DNA of 64,000 bases from Endothia cerciana (Eukaryota; Ascomycota; Sordariomycetes; Diaporthales; Cryphonectriaceae), in NCBI GenBank assembly GCA_026119935.1, contig JALRMH010000009.1:682001-746000 (forward strand). The letters are read 5' to 3'. The notes under the pieces were generated by a model, which was not told the origin of the DNA, did no database searches, and saw only the letters and a program-made list of their open reading frames with translations. This document shows, piece by piece, positions 47,153 to 58,670 of this stretch. The position numbers were made by a program, and so were the translations under genes. Within the stretch, counting starts at the first letter, position 1; every line of letters begins with the position of its first letter.

Positions 47153-49789
47153 ATGGTGAGGCCTGTCGCCTGGGGACTGCTTGTCAGCGGCATTCCGGTG
47201 GCAATAGCCGGATCACTACGGTCGAGTGCCCCCGCCACATATGGATCTAGCGGTGACGATGAGTACATTCTGAAGACTGGCTACGCTCTAGGTAACGGCA
47301 GGCTCGGAGGTATGAAACACCCTCATACATGCTATTCGCGGCGCTGACGTGTGGTGACAGCCGTACCGTTTGGACCGCCAGGGGCAGAAACCCTCATGCT
47401 GAACCTTGATTCTTTATGGTATGGAGGCCCCTTTGAATTATCAGTGAGCTCGCCCTCGGCCTATCTTCTCTCAATAGTCATCGAACAATACTGACGGGGC
47501 AGGACTACACCGGCGGTAAGCCCACCGAACCCGTGTACCAATATCTGCCCGGGATTCGAGAGTGGATATTTCAGAATGGCACAGGAAGTGAGTTCTCCCG
47601 TCTTGGGATGTCAGTACGAGGTGCTCAAGCCACATCTAGATGTCTCCGAACTGCTCCACGATATAACTGGCTACGGATCTTACCAGACTCTGGGCAACTT
47701 GTCGGTCTCATTTGATACCGTCGATGAGTATGCCAATTACACACGGACACTTGATCTGGGTACGGGCGTACACCGGTCCTCCTGGACTTCCAACGGATCG
47801 AACTTCGAGACGTCTGTCTTTTGCTCTTATCCTGCACAGAGCTGCGTCTATAACATCTATAGCAGTGGGACACTGCCTGTATTAAAAGTCTTGCTGTTCA
47901 ACGAGCTGATGAATAGCACCCTTGAGAACTCGACGTGTGGATCTGCCTACACACGCCTCGATGGCGTCACGCAAACTTCCATCGGACTTCAATTCACCTC
48001 GATCGCGCAGGTGGTGGGGAACATGAGTACATCATGCTCCCCACAAGACGAATCCTTGACGGTCTCTGCGTCCCCTGGCCAGAACTCCATCACGATTGTG
48101 TTCTCGGCCAGTTCCGACTATGACCAGACGAAAGGTAACGCGGAAGACAACTATTCTTTTAGGGGGGGGCGGCCGGGTCCGATCGTTGCACAGAGGGTGC
48201 AGGCAGTAGCGGCTCAGAGCTACGATACCTTACTGCAGGATCACATAGATGACTATGCCTCGCTAATGGGGCAATTCACCCTGAACCTCCCGGACACGGC
48301 CAACACGTCCAGCCTCGAGACAGCCAACCTCGTCGCACGTTACACAAACGGCACATCAGACCCCCTTCTCGAGTCCCTCATGTTTGACTACTCACGCCAC
48401 CTGCTCATTTCCTCGTCCCGCGGAGGCTCGTTACCTCCCAACCTCCAGGGCAGGTGGACGGAGCAGCTCGATCCGGCCTGGAGCGCCGACTACCACGCGA
48501 ACATCAACCTGCAGATGAACTACTGGGGGGCCGAGCAGACGGGCTTGGGAGGCTTGTCGATACCTCTGTTTGAGTACATGGCAAACACGTGGGCCCCGCG
48601 CGGAAGTGAGACGGCACAGCTATTGTATAATGGCTCCGGCTGGGTGACGCATGACGAGATGAATATTTTCGGGTATACAGGCATGAAGAATGTTGCCCAA
48701 TGGGCTAATTGTGACCACAGCCCCCTCCTACAGTGCCTCCGCCCCTTCCAGCCTATATACTCAGCCTAACCCCATCTTGTTACTTCAGACCCGGTCTCGG
48801 CAGCGTGGCTGATGCAGCAGGTATTTGATCACTACGACTACACCCGGAATACCACCTGGCTCAGCGAAAGCGGCTACCCCCTCTTGAAAGCCATCGCATC
48901 GTTCTGGCTCTCTCAACTCCAAGAAGACCACTTCTACAACGATGGCACCCTCGTCGTCAACCCGTGCAACAGTCCCGAGCAAGGCCCCACCACCTTCGGC
49001 TGTACGCACTACCAGCAGCTCATCCACCAGGTTTTCGAGGCTGTCCTCAGCACTGCAGACCTGATCCCGGAACCCGGCACCGAGTTCCTCAGCGCCACCT
49101 CGGCCGCCCTCTCCCGCCTTGATACCGGCGTCCACATCGACCCAGACTCGGCCCAGGGCGTGTTGAAAGAGTGGAAGGTCCCGGACCCGTACCTCTACGG
49201 CGTCTATCCCGAACACCGACACATGTCCCACCTTGTAGGCTGGTACCCGGGCTACTCCATCTCCAGCTTCGCGGGAGGCTATGCCAACGCCACGCTGCAG
49301 GATGCCGTCCGCGCGAGCCTCATCGCGCGCGGCGACGGCACCGACGTGGACGGGGACGGCGGGAACTACGGCTGGCCGAAGGTCTGGAGGGGGGCCTGCT
49401 GGGCGCGGCTGAACGACAGCGCGAGGGCCCACGGCGAGCTGCAGCTGAGCATCGCGAACAACGTGGCGCCTAATCTGCTGAGCATGTATGCTGGCAAGAG
49501 CCCGCCGTTCCAGATCGACATGAATTTTGGCTGGGCGGGCAACGTGCTGAGTATGCTGGTCGTCGACTTGCCCTTGGCCGGCGCGACAAAGGAGGAGGTG
49601 AGGACGGTGGTGCTGGGGCCGGCCATACCGAGTGCCTGGGGTGGTGGCAGTGTCAGGGGGCTGAGGGTCAGGGGTGATGTGGTTGTAGACTTCGAGTGGG
49701 ATGGCGAGGGCATCGTGACAAGCCGGACTCTTGTGAGTGGCGAGGCGGCTGGGGTGAGGTTTGTCAACGTTCGGGGGACAGAACTTTGA
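47153..49789 (+). CDS. GH95 alpha-L-fucosidase/galactosidase-type glycoside hydrolase
   Basis: Predicted 798-residue secreted enzyme in five exons: 47153-47309, 47361-47443, 47503-47587, 47640-48710 and 48789-49789. The introns (51-78 nt) restore family sequence at each junction: LGG-AVPFG, ELS-DYTGG, NGTG-NVSELL and WAN-YPVSAAW. The fourth donor is the less usual GTGACC. GH95 enzymes invert alpha-1,2-L-fucosyl (or L-galactosyl) bonds, for example on xyloglucan side chains. A signal peptide is present (LLVSGIPVAIAG). The catalytic region includes ADYHANINLQMNYW (about residue 395, the Asn pair), NPCNSPEQG (about 521, likely the general acid Glu) and QIDMNFGWAGN (about 705, Asp). Length is normal for the family. 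Fucose versus galactose specificity cannot be told. Confidence 0.93.
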
Positions 49790-49920
49790 TCTTATTCGAA
49801 AGGATTGAAAACTGTTATATGGGTATCTCAGGACTCCTGAACCTCAACTTCCATCGCATTATAACATGAAATCTACGTGTACGACCGGCTTCCTCTCAGC
49901 TTCCGTCGGCTGCGGACCCC

Positions 49921-50653
49921 CTAGGCTTGGGCAAGATTGTCCTGTGAGCTTTCAGAACAAGGTTCGTCCAGTACATCGAGGATCAACTCAGTGAAGCGGA
50001 TGACACGGGTGAACCTGATCAAATTAGCAAGCAGTGCCGACCAAACAAGGCACCACGAGGGTGACTTACACCAGAACAGCCAACATTCCAAGCATGGCCG
50101 CATACCAGCCCGTGTAAGAATCGCCCTCTCTCGATTGCCTTTGCACTATCGAAGCAAGCACGCCCATGCAGCCTGCCGACCCACCGACGACGGATGCCTC
50201 GATCGACAGCCTCGTCTTTGGCCACGCCTTCATGCAGGTATCGCTCGAGCCCTCAACGCATATCCATACGAGTATGTCCAAGCTCTTTAAAAAAAAACCA
50301 AAAACCATGTCAGCCTAGCTAGGAGACGCCAAATGGTTGGTCCTGTGCAGTTTCATCGCCTGGGCACTCACCGGCACCAACGTCAGTACCAGAGGTCTCC
50401 AGTCCGGCCGTGGATGTCCTACCATCGGGTGGACGTAGAGGGCGATTATGATGACTATCAGTGCCAGCGAAAAGATGCAGCCGAACGAGATGATGAGATA
50501 ATGCATGTAGAACCAGAAGAACTCCGACCCAGAGTCGAAGTCCTCGCGGCCATATTTTAGAACCCGCCACGGGTTCTTTGCCAGACCCGGAGTGTACTGT
50601 GCAGCTTGGCCGGCTGCGAAGCGTTCGGCCCATTTTGTGTTGCGGTAGAACAT
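49921..50653 (-). CDS. small multi-pass membrane protein, unknown function
   Basis: Predicted 196-residue protein in three exons (transcript order): 50372-50653, 50070-50284 and 49921-50014. Introns are 87 and 55 nt, with donors GTGAGT and GTAAGT and acceptors AAAG and ATCAG, and frame is kept. Hydrophobic segments are MHYLIISFGCIFSLALIVII (about residue 50), RPLVLTLVP joined to SLDILVWICV (about 90), a Gly/Ala-rich SVVGGSAGCMGVLASIV, and WYAAMLGMLAVLVF. The N-terminus is polar (FYRNTKWAERFAAGQAAQYT) and the C-terminus acidic. The frame is open further upstream, but the first in-frame ATG is at 50653; an extra upstream exon is possible. It is convergent with the GH95 gene, only 131 nt away. 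No family was recognised. Confidence 0.66.
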
Positions 50654-52602
50654 GATCTGTTGCTTTTCTTTCCAAAGGACGGTTCTCTGATCACCAGAAT
50701 GAGGTCTCCGAGTTGGTGAGGAAAAGCTGCCAGCGGACCTGTGTTGTTTTAGAGACAAGAGGGTGTTCTCTTCATGGTGCTTATGGGACAGTCCCGCCAC
50801 GTTCTACAGGCGAGAGATGTGTAAAAACAGAGCACATTAGATGTCATATCCAAGGGAGTTCTGCTTCCTTGGCAAGGCTTACTGTAGGGCTGTGTGGGCT
50901 GCCTGCAGCATGCGCCACTGTCCTTTTGGAAGGGAATGGGTGAATATGGAGGAGCCCCTCACATCAGCTTGCAGTAAGAACGCCTGTAGAAATCCTACTC
51001 TGTACCGGTCCTGTCTTGGCAGCATTTTCGATGTAATAGACCTGTTTCGCATGATGAAGTCCTCGGCGCGAATAGGTGCTAGCTCCTGGCCAAATTGGTG
51101 TGGATCTCAAGTTTTTAAGCCAAGCGCCCCGAGGCCCTCCGCCCCCCGGCTCCCGTGACGATCCTCACAATAGTGCCGTGACAAGTCCGACGAGCCCCCT
51201 CCAGTTCCCATCGGATAGTCCTAACCACATTCTGCCGCCCAAACTTTTCCAACTTCTCCCTCACCCTCTCATTGTCCTCTGTCGTGGCGTCTGTGCTTGT
51301 CTTTCTCCCGTGGTCCGCTCAGACCACGGAACTCGTCTGCTTTGCTTTCCCCACCGATGGAGTCCACTGCGCTCCTTGTGGCAGAGGGGGCTGCGGCGAT
51401 GGTTCTGGTTCTGCAAGAGCGCGAAGTGTGGCTGGGTTCGGCTGGAAGTCAATGGCCTGACGTCTCCTGTCATGCGCGGCTTCAAGCGTGAGGACCGCGG
51501 TGACGAGCAGAAGAAGCGTGGAGAGCATAATCATATGTGCGACGAGCCATCTTGGAGTGCAATGCCGCCTGGCGAGGGGCCAGCACGGGCGAAACTCGAC
51601 CCGCTCACGGCTCTGTGAATCTTATGGGGTTCCTGTATGACGTAGAAAGAAGGAGAGTCGGGTCAAGAACACGGTGACATTCTGATAGTTCTGAATGCAT
51701 CTCAGAGGAGACGTGTTCGTTGCGGGGGCCCTCGGGTGTTCGCTGCCCAAAGGTGAATGGGGCACAGCGCACACTCGGATTCCCCCATACGCTTCCGCAT
51801 TTTCACTGTCACCATGGCCCGTCAGCAAAGGTCAAAAATTCTGGACGTACCTGGGGCTGAGAGACTTAAACCAACTACAAAGCTGCTACAAGCTGGAGGC
51901 AGAAAATCTGTCATCAACCGTGAAGTGCAGTATTGGGGGCAGGGGATCTATATATCGCAGGTGATGTTCGTGATCCGAGGAGCGGCGAAACTCCCGAGCT
52001 GAGAGTTTTGTGTCTCATCGAACCAGCCGTCCAGGCCGATCGAAGTTAACATGCCGCCACAACCCCCCCCCCCCCTCCCTAAAGAGCATGGGATCGTCTC
52101 GCTTTAGCTAGCTAGGCCGCTTGAAGTCTACCTCTGTAGTTGGAGTAGGTATCGTCTTCATCGTTCGGTGGGAAACAACAATCGACGTGTGGAACAAGAA
52201 AGAAGGAGAAAATTGCTCGAGGGGAGAGATGAGTAAGAATTTATACGCTTCAGACACTCAGGATGATGAGGTAGGACCTTGGAGTTGGCGATTGCCTGGG
52301 TGGTGAGGGAAGGTAAGAGCATTAGGCTAACTACACCTGCCAATCTCAGTCTAAGCCTTGGAACCTTGCCCTCCTAACTAAAAATCCTCACGTCGTCTTT
52401 CATAGTTGACTGAGGTTGGGATTATCACACTGCACTTCATTCAGGAAGATGGGCATAATTGTATGCTTGCCCTTCCCCCCAAACAACCCCTCGGAGTTCG
52501 AATGGCGATTGAGTCTGCCACCAACGCGTCAAGAGTGACGGACGTAGCGTTTTCTAGAGGTCAGGACCTGTTTGTTCACCCATTGTCGTGTCTCCCCTAG
52601 AA
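50654..52602. other. intergenic, one weak small ORF
   Basis: Apart from the secreted-peptide candidate at 51319-51534, no gene is supported. A C run lies near 52063-52074. Confidence 0.5.
51319..51534 (-). CDS. possible small secreted protein
   Basis: A 71-codon ATG-initiated frame with a strong signal peptide (MIMLSTLLLLVTAVLTLEA). It is followed by a dibasic-rich HDRRRQAIDFQPNPATLRAL and a Pro/Glu-rich stretch (EPEPSPQPPLPQG). There are no cysteines. It could be a complete small protein, the first exon of a larger secreted protein or a truncated remnant; no convincing next exon was seen downstream. Confidence 0.35.
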   Translation of the reverse strand: MIMLSTLLLLVTAVLTLEAAHDRRRQAIDFQPNPATLRALAEPEPSPQPPLPQGAQWTPSVGKAKQTSSVV

Positions 52603-53055
52603 TCATGGCAGCCCATGCCACACATTCCCCATGTCCATCCCATCACCGCAACCCATGCCAGTATGGTCCACCTCCCCAATTGCCAATTGCTGACATGGCC
52701 AACACGGTTCTTGCACAAAATGATCCATGCTCCCCATCTTACACTTCTCAGTACACGCCCTCAGGTGCCTGTTGATCTCGACCACCAGCGGCCTGTCACA
52801 GCCGGGATACCAATCCTGGGGGATGTCCATGACTGGATGGCCGCAGCTGTGTAGTATACCCACACGCCTGCAGCACTTGGCATCTGGGATGGTGATCTCG
52901 AAACCGCGTACTTCGATGGTGGCAGGAAGATGTGGGGGCCGTGACCTGGTGTTCTTGGCTGAAGTGGGTGAATCCTTGGGTTTGGATGTTGTGGATGGTG
53001 TCTGCTCAGTTCGACTAAAGGGGAGGCCATCTGCGTCTGAAATTGTGTTGTTCAT
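52603..53055 (-). CDS. Cys/His-rich protein of unknown function
   Basis: Single-exon 150-residue frame with an ATG start. The first 45 residues are Ser/Thr/Lys-rich. The second part has regularly spaced cysteines and histidines: DAKCCRRVGILHSCGHPVMD, DWYPGC, RHLRACTEKCKMGSMDHF and EPCWPCQQL. This could be a small zinc-binding fold. No signal peptide or membrane segment is seen, so it is probably intracellular. I do not recognise the family. The Cys/His clustering and ordinary composition argue for a real gene. Confidence 0.58.
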   Translation of the reverse strand: MNNTISDADGLPFSRTEQTPSTTSKPKDSPTSAKNTRSRPPHLPATIEVRGFEITIPDAKCCRRVGILHSCGHPVMDIPQDWYPGCDRPLVVEINRHLRACTEKCKMGSMDHFVQEPCWPCQQLAIGEVDHTGMGCGDGMDMGNVWHGLP

Positions 53056-54536
53056 TGCTGGGATTGAACTTGCCCAGTATGGTCTTGAAGTCTGGCCAGT
53101 GGTTTGTGCGATCTTCTTTGCTGCCGGGATCTAATGGGCTAAGTAACTGCTTGGGTCGTCCGGACTGTGTGAAGGCGGATGAGTCGTGATATACCCAGAC
53201 GAGTTCCTTGGATTGAATGTCGGCGCTCTATCGGAAACACAACACAGAACATATTCATCATGAGCCAACCCTGATGGGAGAGGTTCGAGACTTGCCCAGG
53301 AACGAGGGAACAAAGACCATTCTCTGCTGGATTATTCCTGAGGGCTATGGTTGGAAGAGTGTAGTTCCTCTCTTTTACCCAGCCTTGATCCCCAGGTAGC
53401 CATGTTTCAAGGTGTCTGTCCTCTTCGACGGCCCTGCTTTATCACACAGCCGCCCTCCAGACTTGATTGTCCCTGTCCCGCGCCACAGATGCCAGGCTCG
53501 AAACCAAAAGAAACATCAGCAGATACCCAAGCTGGTCGCGCAGTGCACGACGTCTGCCGTCTCTCCGGAATTCTCTTCTCACAGTTTCAGGCCTTCAGCG
53601 TTAGCTGGCTCCTTTCCTATCTTTGTGGTCCGGGCAAGGTGCACAGCCTGGCCCCTCCTGCCTGCCACAGTTTGTAGGTTTGCAGCACCTGCCTTCTCCA
53701 TATGCAGGCAGTCAGGGCGCTCTCGTCTGCATAAGGCACCGCACTTCTGCTTTGAGCTCACTCAGAGACCTTCTTCTCTGCGGATTCATGATCTCCAAAC
53801 TTTCTCATCCTACCGCCGACAGCCTCACATTCAACACTCGTCCATCTTGACCTGTACTGCATCTCAGAAGAGCGGATATTGTTGCACTTGCTCAGGAAGC
53901 CATTCTCAGGGGCTTGGGCACCGGTGGCCGTATCTTCCTCAGCGTCCGATAGTTGACATGGGATTGCGAAAGTACAGTGTCCTGTGCACTCATATCACGT
54001 CTGACATGTTATGTTACGGTGAGACAGATATGACGGTCTTGTCACCTCATCAGGACCCTGCGGACATGTCATGAGCTCAACATTGTAACAACACCCCGAC
54101 CATGCATGGCCCTCACAGTCTGTTGGGATAATACCGATGGCCTGTTGCGACCCCATCAACGAGACTCTCCTCTTAGTTTTAGAGATCCTCCCCAGCCCAG
54201 ACCGCCATGGTGTCACATCTCGTTATGCCACTTTCATCTGAGAAAGACAGTGAGCGGCATTGGTCAGTCTCAACTCGAGGATTATCGTTCAAGATATCTG
54301 TGCCACCATCTTCCACACAGGACGTCTAGATCTCTGTAGCTATGTCCGTTAAGGTCCGTAATATTTCCATCATTCCTCCTCTCACTGTGAGGGTGGCTAG
54401 GCAGTCACCTCTGATCGGGTCTATTCCGAGAACAAGTGTGGCACTCATAATGTTTCTTGAGTGCCACAATTTTTCATTCACAGAAGATCGCGAGTCCATC
54501 TAGTTGATGCTGTTGGAGCGATCCTCCTTTATGCCC
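53056..54536. other. intergenic, no gene seen
   Basis: A 220-codon plus-strand frame at 53412-54074 is Ser/His/Arg-rich without domain or signal and is not annotated. The stretch separates two minus-strand genes. Confidence 0.45.
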
Positions 54537-56603
54537 TCACCAACCTTCATCATCTTCCTCGTCATCACCCGAGCCTTCCTCCGCCATACACATCACCATC
54601 CCATGCCCGTCATATGCATCCTCCTCCTCCTCCTCCTCCCCCTCCTCCTCCTCCTCGTCGTCGTCATTAGACGCGCCGCCATAGCCACCGCTATCCTCGG
54701 CAGAATCCTCTCCGGCGCGGTGGCCTGCCCGAGACTGCCGGTACTCCATCTGCAGCCTCTTGGCTAGGGATGTGCGCTTTGGCGGGGAAGGATCCTCATC
54801 CGAGTCTCCTTCATCCTCCTCGGAAGAGGAGCTTCCGTCCCTTACCTTCGTAGCGCCTTGTGGTGCGTCGTCATCTTCGTCTTCGGAGTCACTAAGTACA
54901 GCAGAACGTCTTGGCCGAGTCGCCGCGCCAGCAGGCTGTGCTGTGACTTCATCGTTCTCATCCTCAGAATCGCTGGATATGGCAGGACGTGTTCGGCGTT
55001 TCGTGGAACGGGATGGTCGGGAAGCCTCCTCATCATTGCTCCCGTCACTGTCGCTATCGTCAAGAACAGGACGTCCGCGGCGATTTGTGGTGCGCTGTGG
55101 CTTGCCGGCCTCGGTGACGCTCTCATCTTCTGAGTCCGAGTCAAGGGCTCGGCGCTGGAGTCGAGCTGCGTGGCTGGGTGCACTCTGTCTGCCCCCTGCG
55201 TGCGAGTCATCGCGATCTTGGTCCTCCACCTCTGGGTCACTGGAGAACTGGGCTGTTGGTAGGTCCAACGGCCGGTCTGTACCGGGAGAAGAGTCATCGA
55301 GCTCAGAATCATCGTCAAGAAGATGAGCTGGAGAATCGCCATCCTCGTCCGTAGCGGAGTAATCATCGATTGGCTCGTCATCGATGCCGTCGCTCTCGTA
55401 TTCATCGGTCATGTCTAGTGAACTGGGTATAGACGTCCATTCGTCCCAAGGCTGCTGCCAGGCTTTCAGTGTTTCGAAACGCCGCATACCGGACTCAAAC
55501 ATGAATCGGGTCATCGGCCAGATTTTGGGAACCCGTCGTGTCGACCGTCCGTCTTCGCCTTCTGACTGATTTCCCGTTGGTGACTGTGCATTCCCCCGGA
55601 GAGCGGCACGACGCAGATCAAAGCGCAATTTCGACATGTTATGTCCCCATGGTGCGACATAGCTGTTCAGGCGGTCTAACAAGGCCCGTTCGAAATCCGG
55701 GCCTATAAGATATCCATTCTCGTCGTATTCACGGGCGCCAATCTCGAGATCTGAGAATTCGTCTTCGCCGAACTCGCCGTGTGCTTCAGCGTCCGGCCAA
55801 CAGAACAGCATGTGAACAACCTCGCCAAGGCCGTGTTCCGCCTCGTCAACCTCGACATGGTACAGGCGGGTTTTCTCAGAAACACACCATGCCAGGCCTC
55901 TCGTTGGCAAATCATCAGCTTCAGCCATGATGAATACGTTTCGTAGTTGAGGCAACACATCCATAAAAGTGGTCTTATAGTTGGCATATCCTCCTGGAAG
56001 AGCAAGGTTCAGGACGCCTGGTGCGACTTTTGCTGTGAGCAGGAGAGCCTCACGACTCTCTGGGCTGGGTGGCAAAGTCGAGTTGACGAAAAGGATATCC
56101 CTGTTCTTATGATACGACAGGACACCCCCTCCACGAGGAAGCTCGACGCGGTCAGGATAGAAATTGAGGGCAAGAACGCGAGTCTCACGGTGAGTAGCAA
56201 GCAACGTCCTGATCAGGGCTGTTTGGCTCGCCACCTGTGGGCCAAACGTCATACCCGAGGGGCCAAGACAGTAGACCTCGATGACGCGTGGCGCTGCGTC
56301 TAGGTCAGGACAAAAGTCTCTCCAGATCATCTCTCGAAGTTCCATCGGAAGCTTCGTGAATCTTGGAAAAGAGGCGTCAACCACTACATCGTACGCATCG
56401 GAGCTCGCATCAGAGCCCAGGTCAGAGTCCGCTTCAGATGCCTCGAGGGCGAGGTAAGTGTTCCCCATGCGATCTTCGGATGGTAGGGACTCGTCAGAGT
56501 CCGAGTCATCCTCGATTGTAACGTCTTCTCGGGTATTGGATTCAGAATCTTCATTGTCCGAGTCACAGTCGAGGTAGTTATATTTCTCGTAGTCTGGAGC
56601 CAT
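54537..56603 (-). CDS. 2EXR-domain protein with acidic repeat tail
   Basis: Single-exon 688-residue protein. After an acidic N-terminus, a 2EXR motif lies at about residues 78-111: FPRFTKLPMELREMIWRDFC and then PRVIEVYC. This LPxELRxxIW...PRVIE signature is very common in fungal proteins of unknown role. A folded region extends to about residue 400 (FERALLDRLNSYVAPWG; RFMFESGMRRFETLKAWQQP). The last 280 residues are disordered and extremely acidic. They hold about four imperfect 30-residue units, each combining a basic RR/KRR patch with an (S/D)DSEDE block, which are typical CK2 phosphorylation sites. An E-rich run (EEEEEGEEEEEE) ends the protein. A nuclear or chromatin-associated role is only an inference from the tail. 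Confidence 0.85.
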   Translation of the reverse strand: MAPDYEKYNYLDCDSDNEDSESNTREDVTIEDDSDSDESLPSEDRMGNTYLALEASEADSDLGSDASSDAYDVVVDASFPRFTKLPMELREMIWRDFCPDLDAAPRVIEVYCLGPSGMTFGPQVASQTALIRTLLATHRETRVLALNFYPDRVELPRGGGVLSYHKNRDILFVNSTLPPSPESREALLLTAKVAPGVLNLALPGGYANYKTTFMDVLPQLRNVFIMAEADDLPTRGLAWCVSEKTRLYHVEVDEAEHGLGEVVHMLFCWPDAEAHGEFGEDEFSDLEIGAREYDENGYLIGPDFERALLDRLNSYVAPWGHNMSKLRFDLRRAALRGNAQSPTGNQSEGEDGRSTRRVPKIWPMTRFMFESGMRRFETLKAWQQPWDEWTSIPSSLDMTDEYESDGIDDEPIDDYSATDEDGDSPAHLLDDDSELDDSSPGTDRPLDLPTAQFSSDPEVEDQDRDDSHAGGRQSAPSHAARLQRRALDSDSEDESVTEAGKPQRTTNRRGRPVLDDSDSDGSNDEEASRPSRSTKRRTRPAISSDSEDENDEVTAQPAGAATRPRRSAVLSDSEDEDDDAPQGATKVRDGSSSSEEDEGDSDEDPSPPKRTSLAKRLQMEYRQSRAGHRAGEDSAEDSGGYGGASNDDDEEEEEGEEEEEEDAYDGHGMVMCMAEEGSGDDEEDDEGW

Positions 56604-58670
56604 GGCGGGGCTTGGGCACTTCCTCGTGTAGAGCTCAGCGGCTGGGCGCCGCAGGATAAAGGCAGGCGGAGATCACGCTGCGCAGAGAAAACTGACGTGC
56701 CAGCGAAGTGAGGTCCGAGGACAAAAGATGAGAGTGCTCAGCAGTAAAGAAGTAGGGTTGGAGAAGGTTTTCTCAAGGCGCTTGGGAGAAGGGCGACGTT
56801 GGGGAGGGAGAAGCGAAGGGGAAGTGAAGTTGTCGTGAATGCGCGCAGCTGAGATGAGGAGATCTACATCCCCGCCCGCACGACACGAGCCGCAGCATTA
56901 CATAAGCGGGCCTAACAGTCAGACCATGAACTCCCGGGTTTGAAGGCAGGGGGGCAAGCACTCGGGCCACTGGACCGTAGAGTCTGATGTCTCATGGCTA
57001 TCACTGAGCGAGCCTCACACGTCCTCCCGCCTCTACTGCTCTAGCCTCTGCGAGACGCTGCTGACCAACCCTCTAAAGCAGAACAACCCTTGGCTTGGGT
57101 GTGCAGTGCTACTGTAATCGAGGTGACTCGGACCGACATTCTTCTTCGAACGAAGGCACTGTTACGAAGTATATTCCCTCCATGGGGTTCAACGAAAAGT
57201 GGCCATGTTTCATAAGTGGTTTTAATCCCAGTTTCTTGGCCCCGGGGGCGGTTCCTAGTGATATGACAAAGACACTGAAACCGAGCAAAAGTTGCTTGAT
57301 TCTAACCTATAATATAAGAGCGAGGGGGCGTCTACAACTCCTTCAGCCCCCCCCCCCCCCTTTTTTTTTCTCTTGCCTTCTACTTTCCTTTCCAGCAAGC
57401 TATTACAACCAACAGATGATCAGGCAGGCTAAGGTAGTTGACTTATAAGATCATAACCTCCACAGACCCTCTGATTTCTGCACCACCCATCATTCTTTCA
57501 CACTAAACTCTTCTTTATGTCCTATGCTCTTGTATAAATATGGCCTATGAGCAGCATCATAATGAGTATTATCAGAAAGTAGGTCCATTTGAAATCTGTG
57601 GAAATTGACGAGCCGCTTGGGGCCAACCCTGTTGGGCTGAAGGGCAGCTCTGGACTGCGGAAACTGCATTCAATCAACCTCAGTTATGAACTCTGCCGTT
57701 CTTCAGCCTTTGCACTAATTCGTAACAACAATTGACAACACCATTAGCCCCTATATCCCCTTATGCCCGACCTCAATCGCGCCGTTGCGTTCCGCAAATG
57801 ACACTCTCCGATGACAATCATCGGCCTGGAGACTCTCCGAATCATGATGACTGCATGCAAGCATTCTACCGTGCTAGGAGACTGCAATCCCATATGTGGT
57901 TCACCAGCTTGGACAATCCAGCCACAATAGACGCCACAGGAAAGCAGGAGGCTCTTTCCAAAGTGTAACCAGACCACTGCGGCTGGTGGAATAGCCGGGC
58001 TACATGCCATGTCTCAAACACGGTAAGTTTGGTGGTGAGTTTTGGCCGGCAAATGACTGGGAGAACCAGCTGTGGTCTGAGGAGAGCATTGTTGGCGGTG
58101 GCGACTCTTAGTAGCTCGGAGTGAAAGCAGATAGTCAAAGGCGTGAAGGGAACTAATGCTAACCCTATTAATTCGTGACCTATGGCTTGCTGAACGCTTT
58201 GGAACGCGAGGAAACTCCGAGTCTTGCTCAACACGTCAGTAGTTGGTCGTATTGGATTTCAAAAAACCTCGATTTCAGGCACATTGCAATCTGTGACGCG
58301 CCGGGAATTTCCAGAATGCTCTCGAAGGCTGCTCATTAGACATTGCTTAGAGATTTCTTTGTGTTTTTCCATATTCGGACAAAAATGCTGGCGTAACTTC
58401 AGCAAAGTTGGTTATATTTTCACATCAAAGACTACATAAATCATTACGGTACTCTCCTGGCCGTCAGTCGAAGGATCTCTAGTAATTTTTTCCTAGTACT
58501 AGCCTTCATAATCCACTGGTAAAGACACTGCGAGGACATCCTAGAGATCCCTCAAGACGCCACGTTCTGGACAGCAACCGCGAAGGCGTGGCCAAAACTA
58601 CAACACGGCATCCCACGGGCGACGAGGGCCAAGGGTTCGAATTGCAGGGCAGATTCCACTACAGCACACG
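56604..58670. other. intergenic, no gene seen
   Basis: Promoter of the 2EXR gene, then 1.9 kb with no supported gene. Adjacent C and T runs occur at about 57349-57369. Confidence 0.5.

Noticed and set aside
53412..54074. 220-codon plus-strand open frame
   Set aside because: No domain, signal, splice pattern or plausible composition; the stretch separates two minus-strand genes.
58630..58650. GGGTTCGAATTGC resembling a tRNA B box
   Set aside because: Flanking bases do not form the T stem and no upstream A box or acceptor pairing is present.
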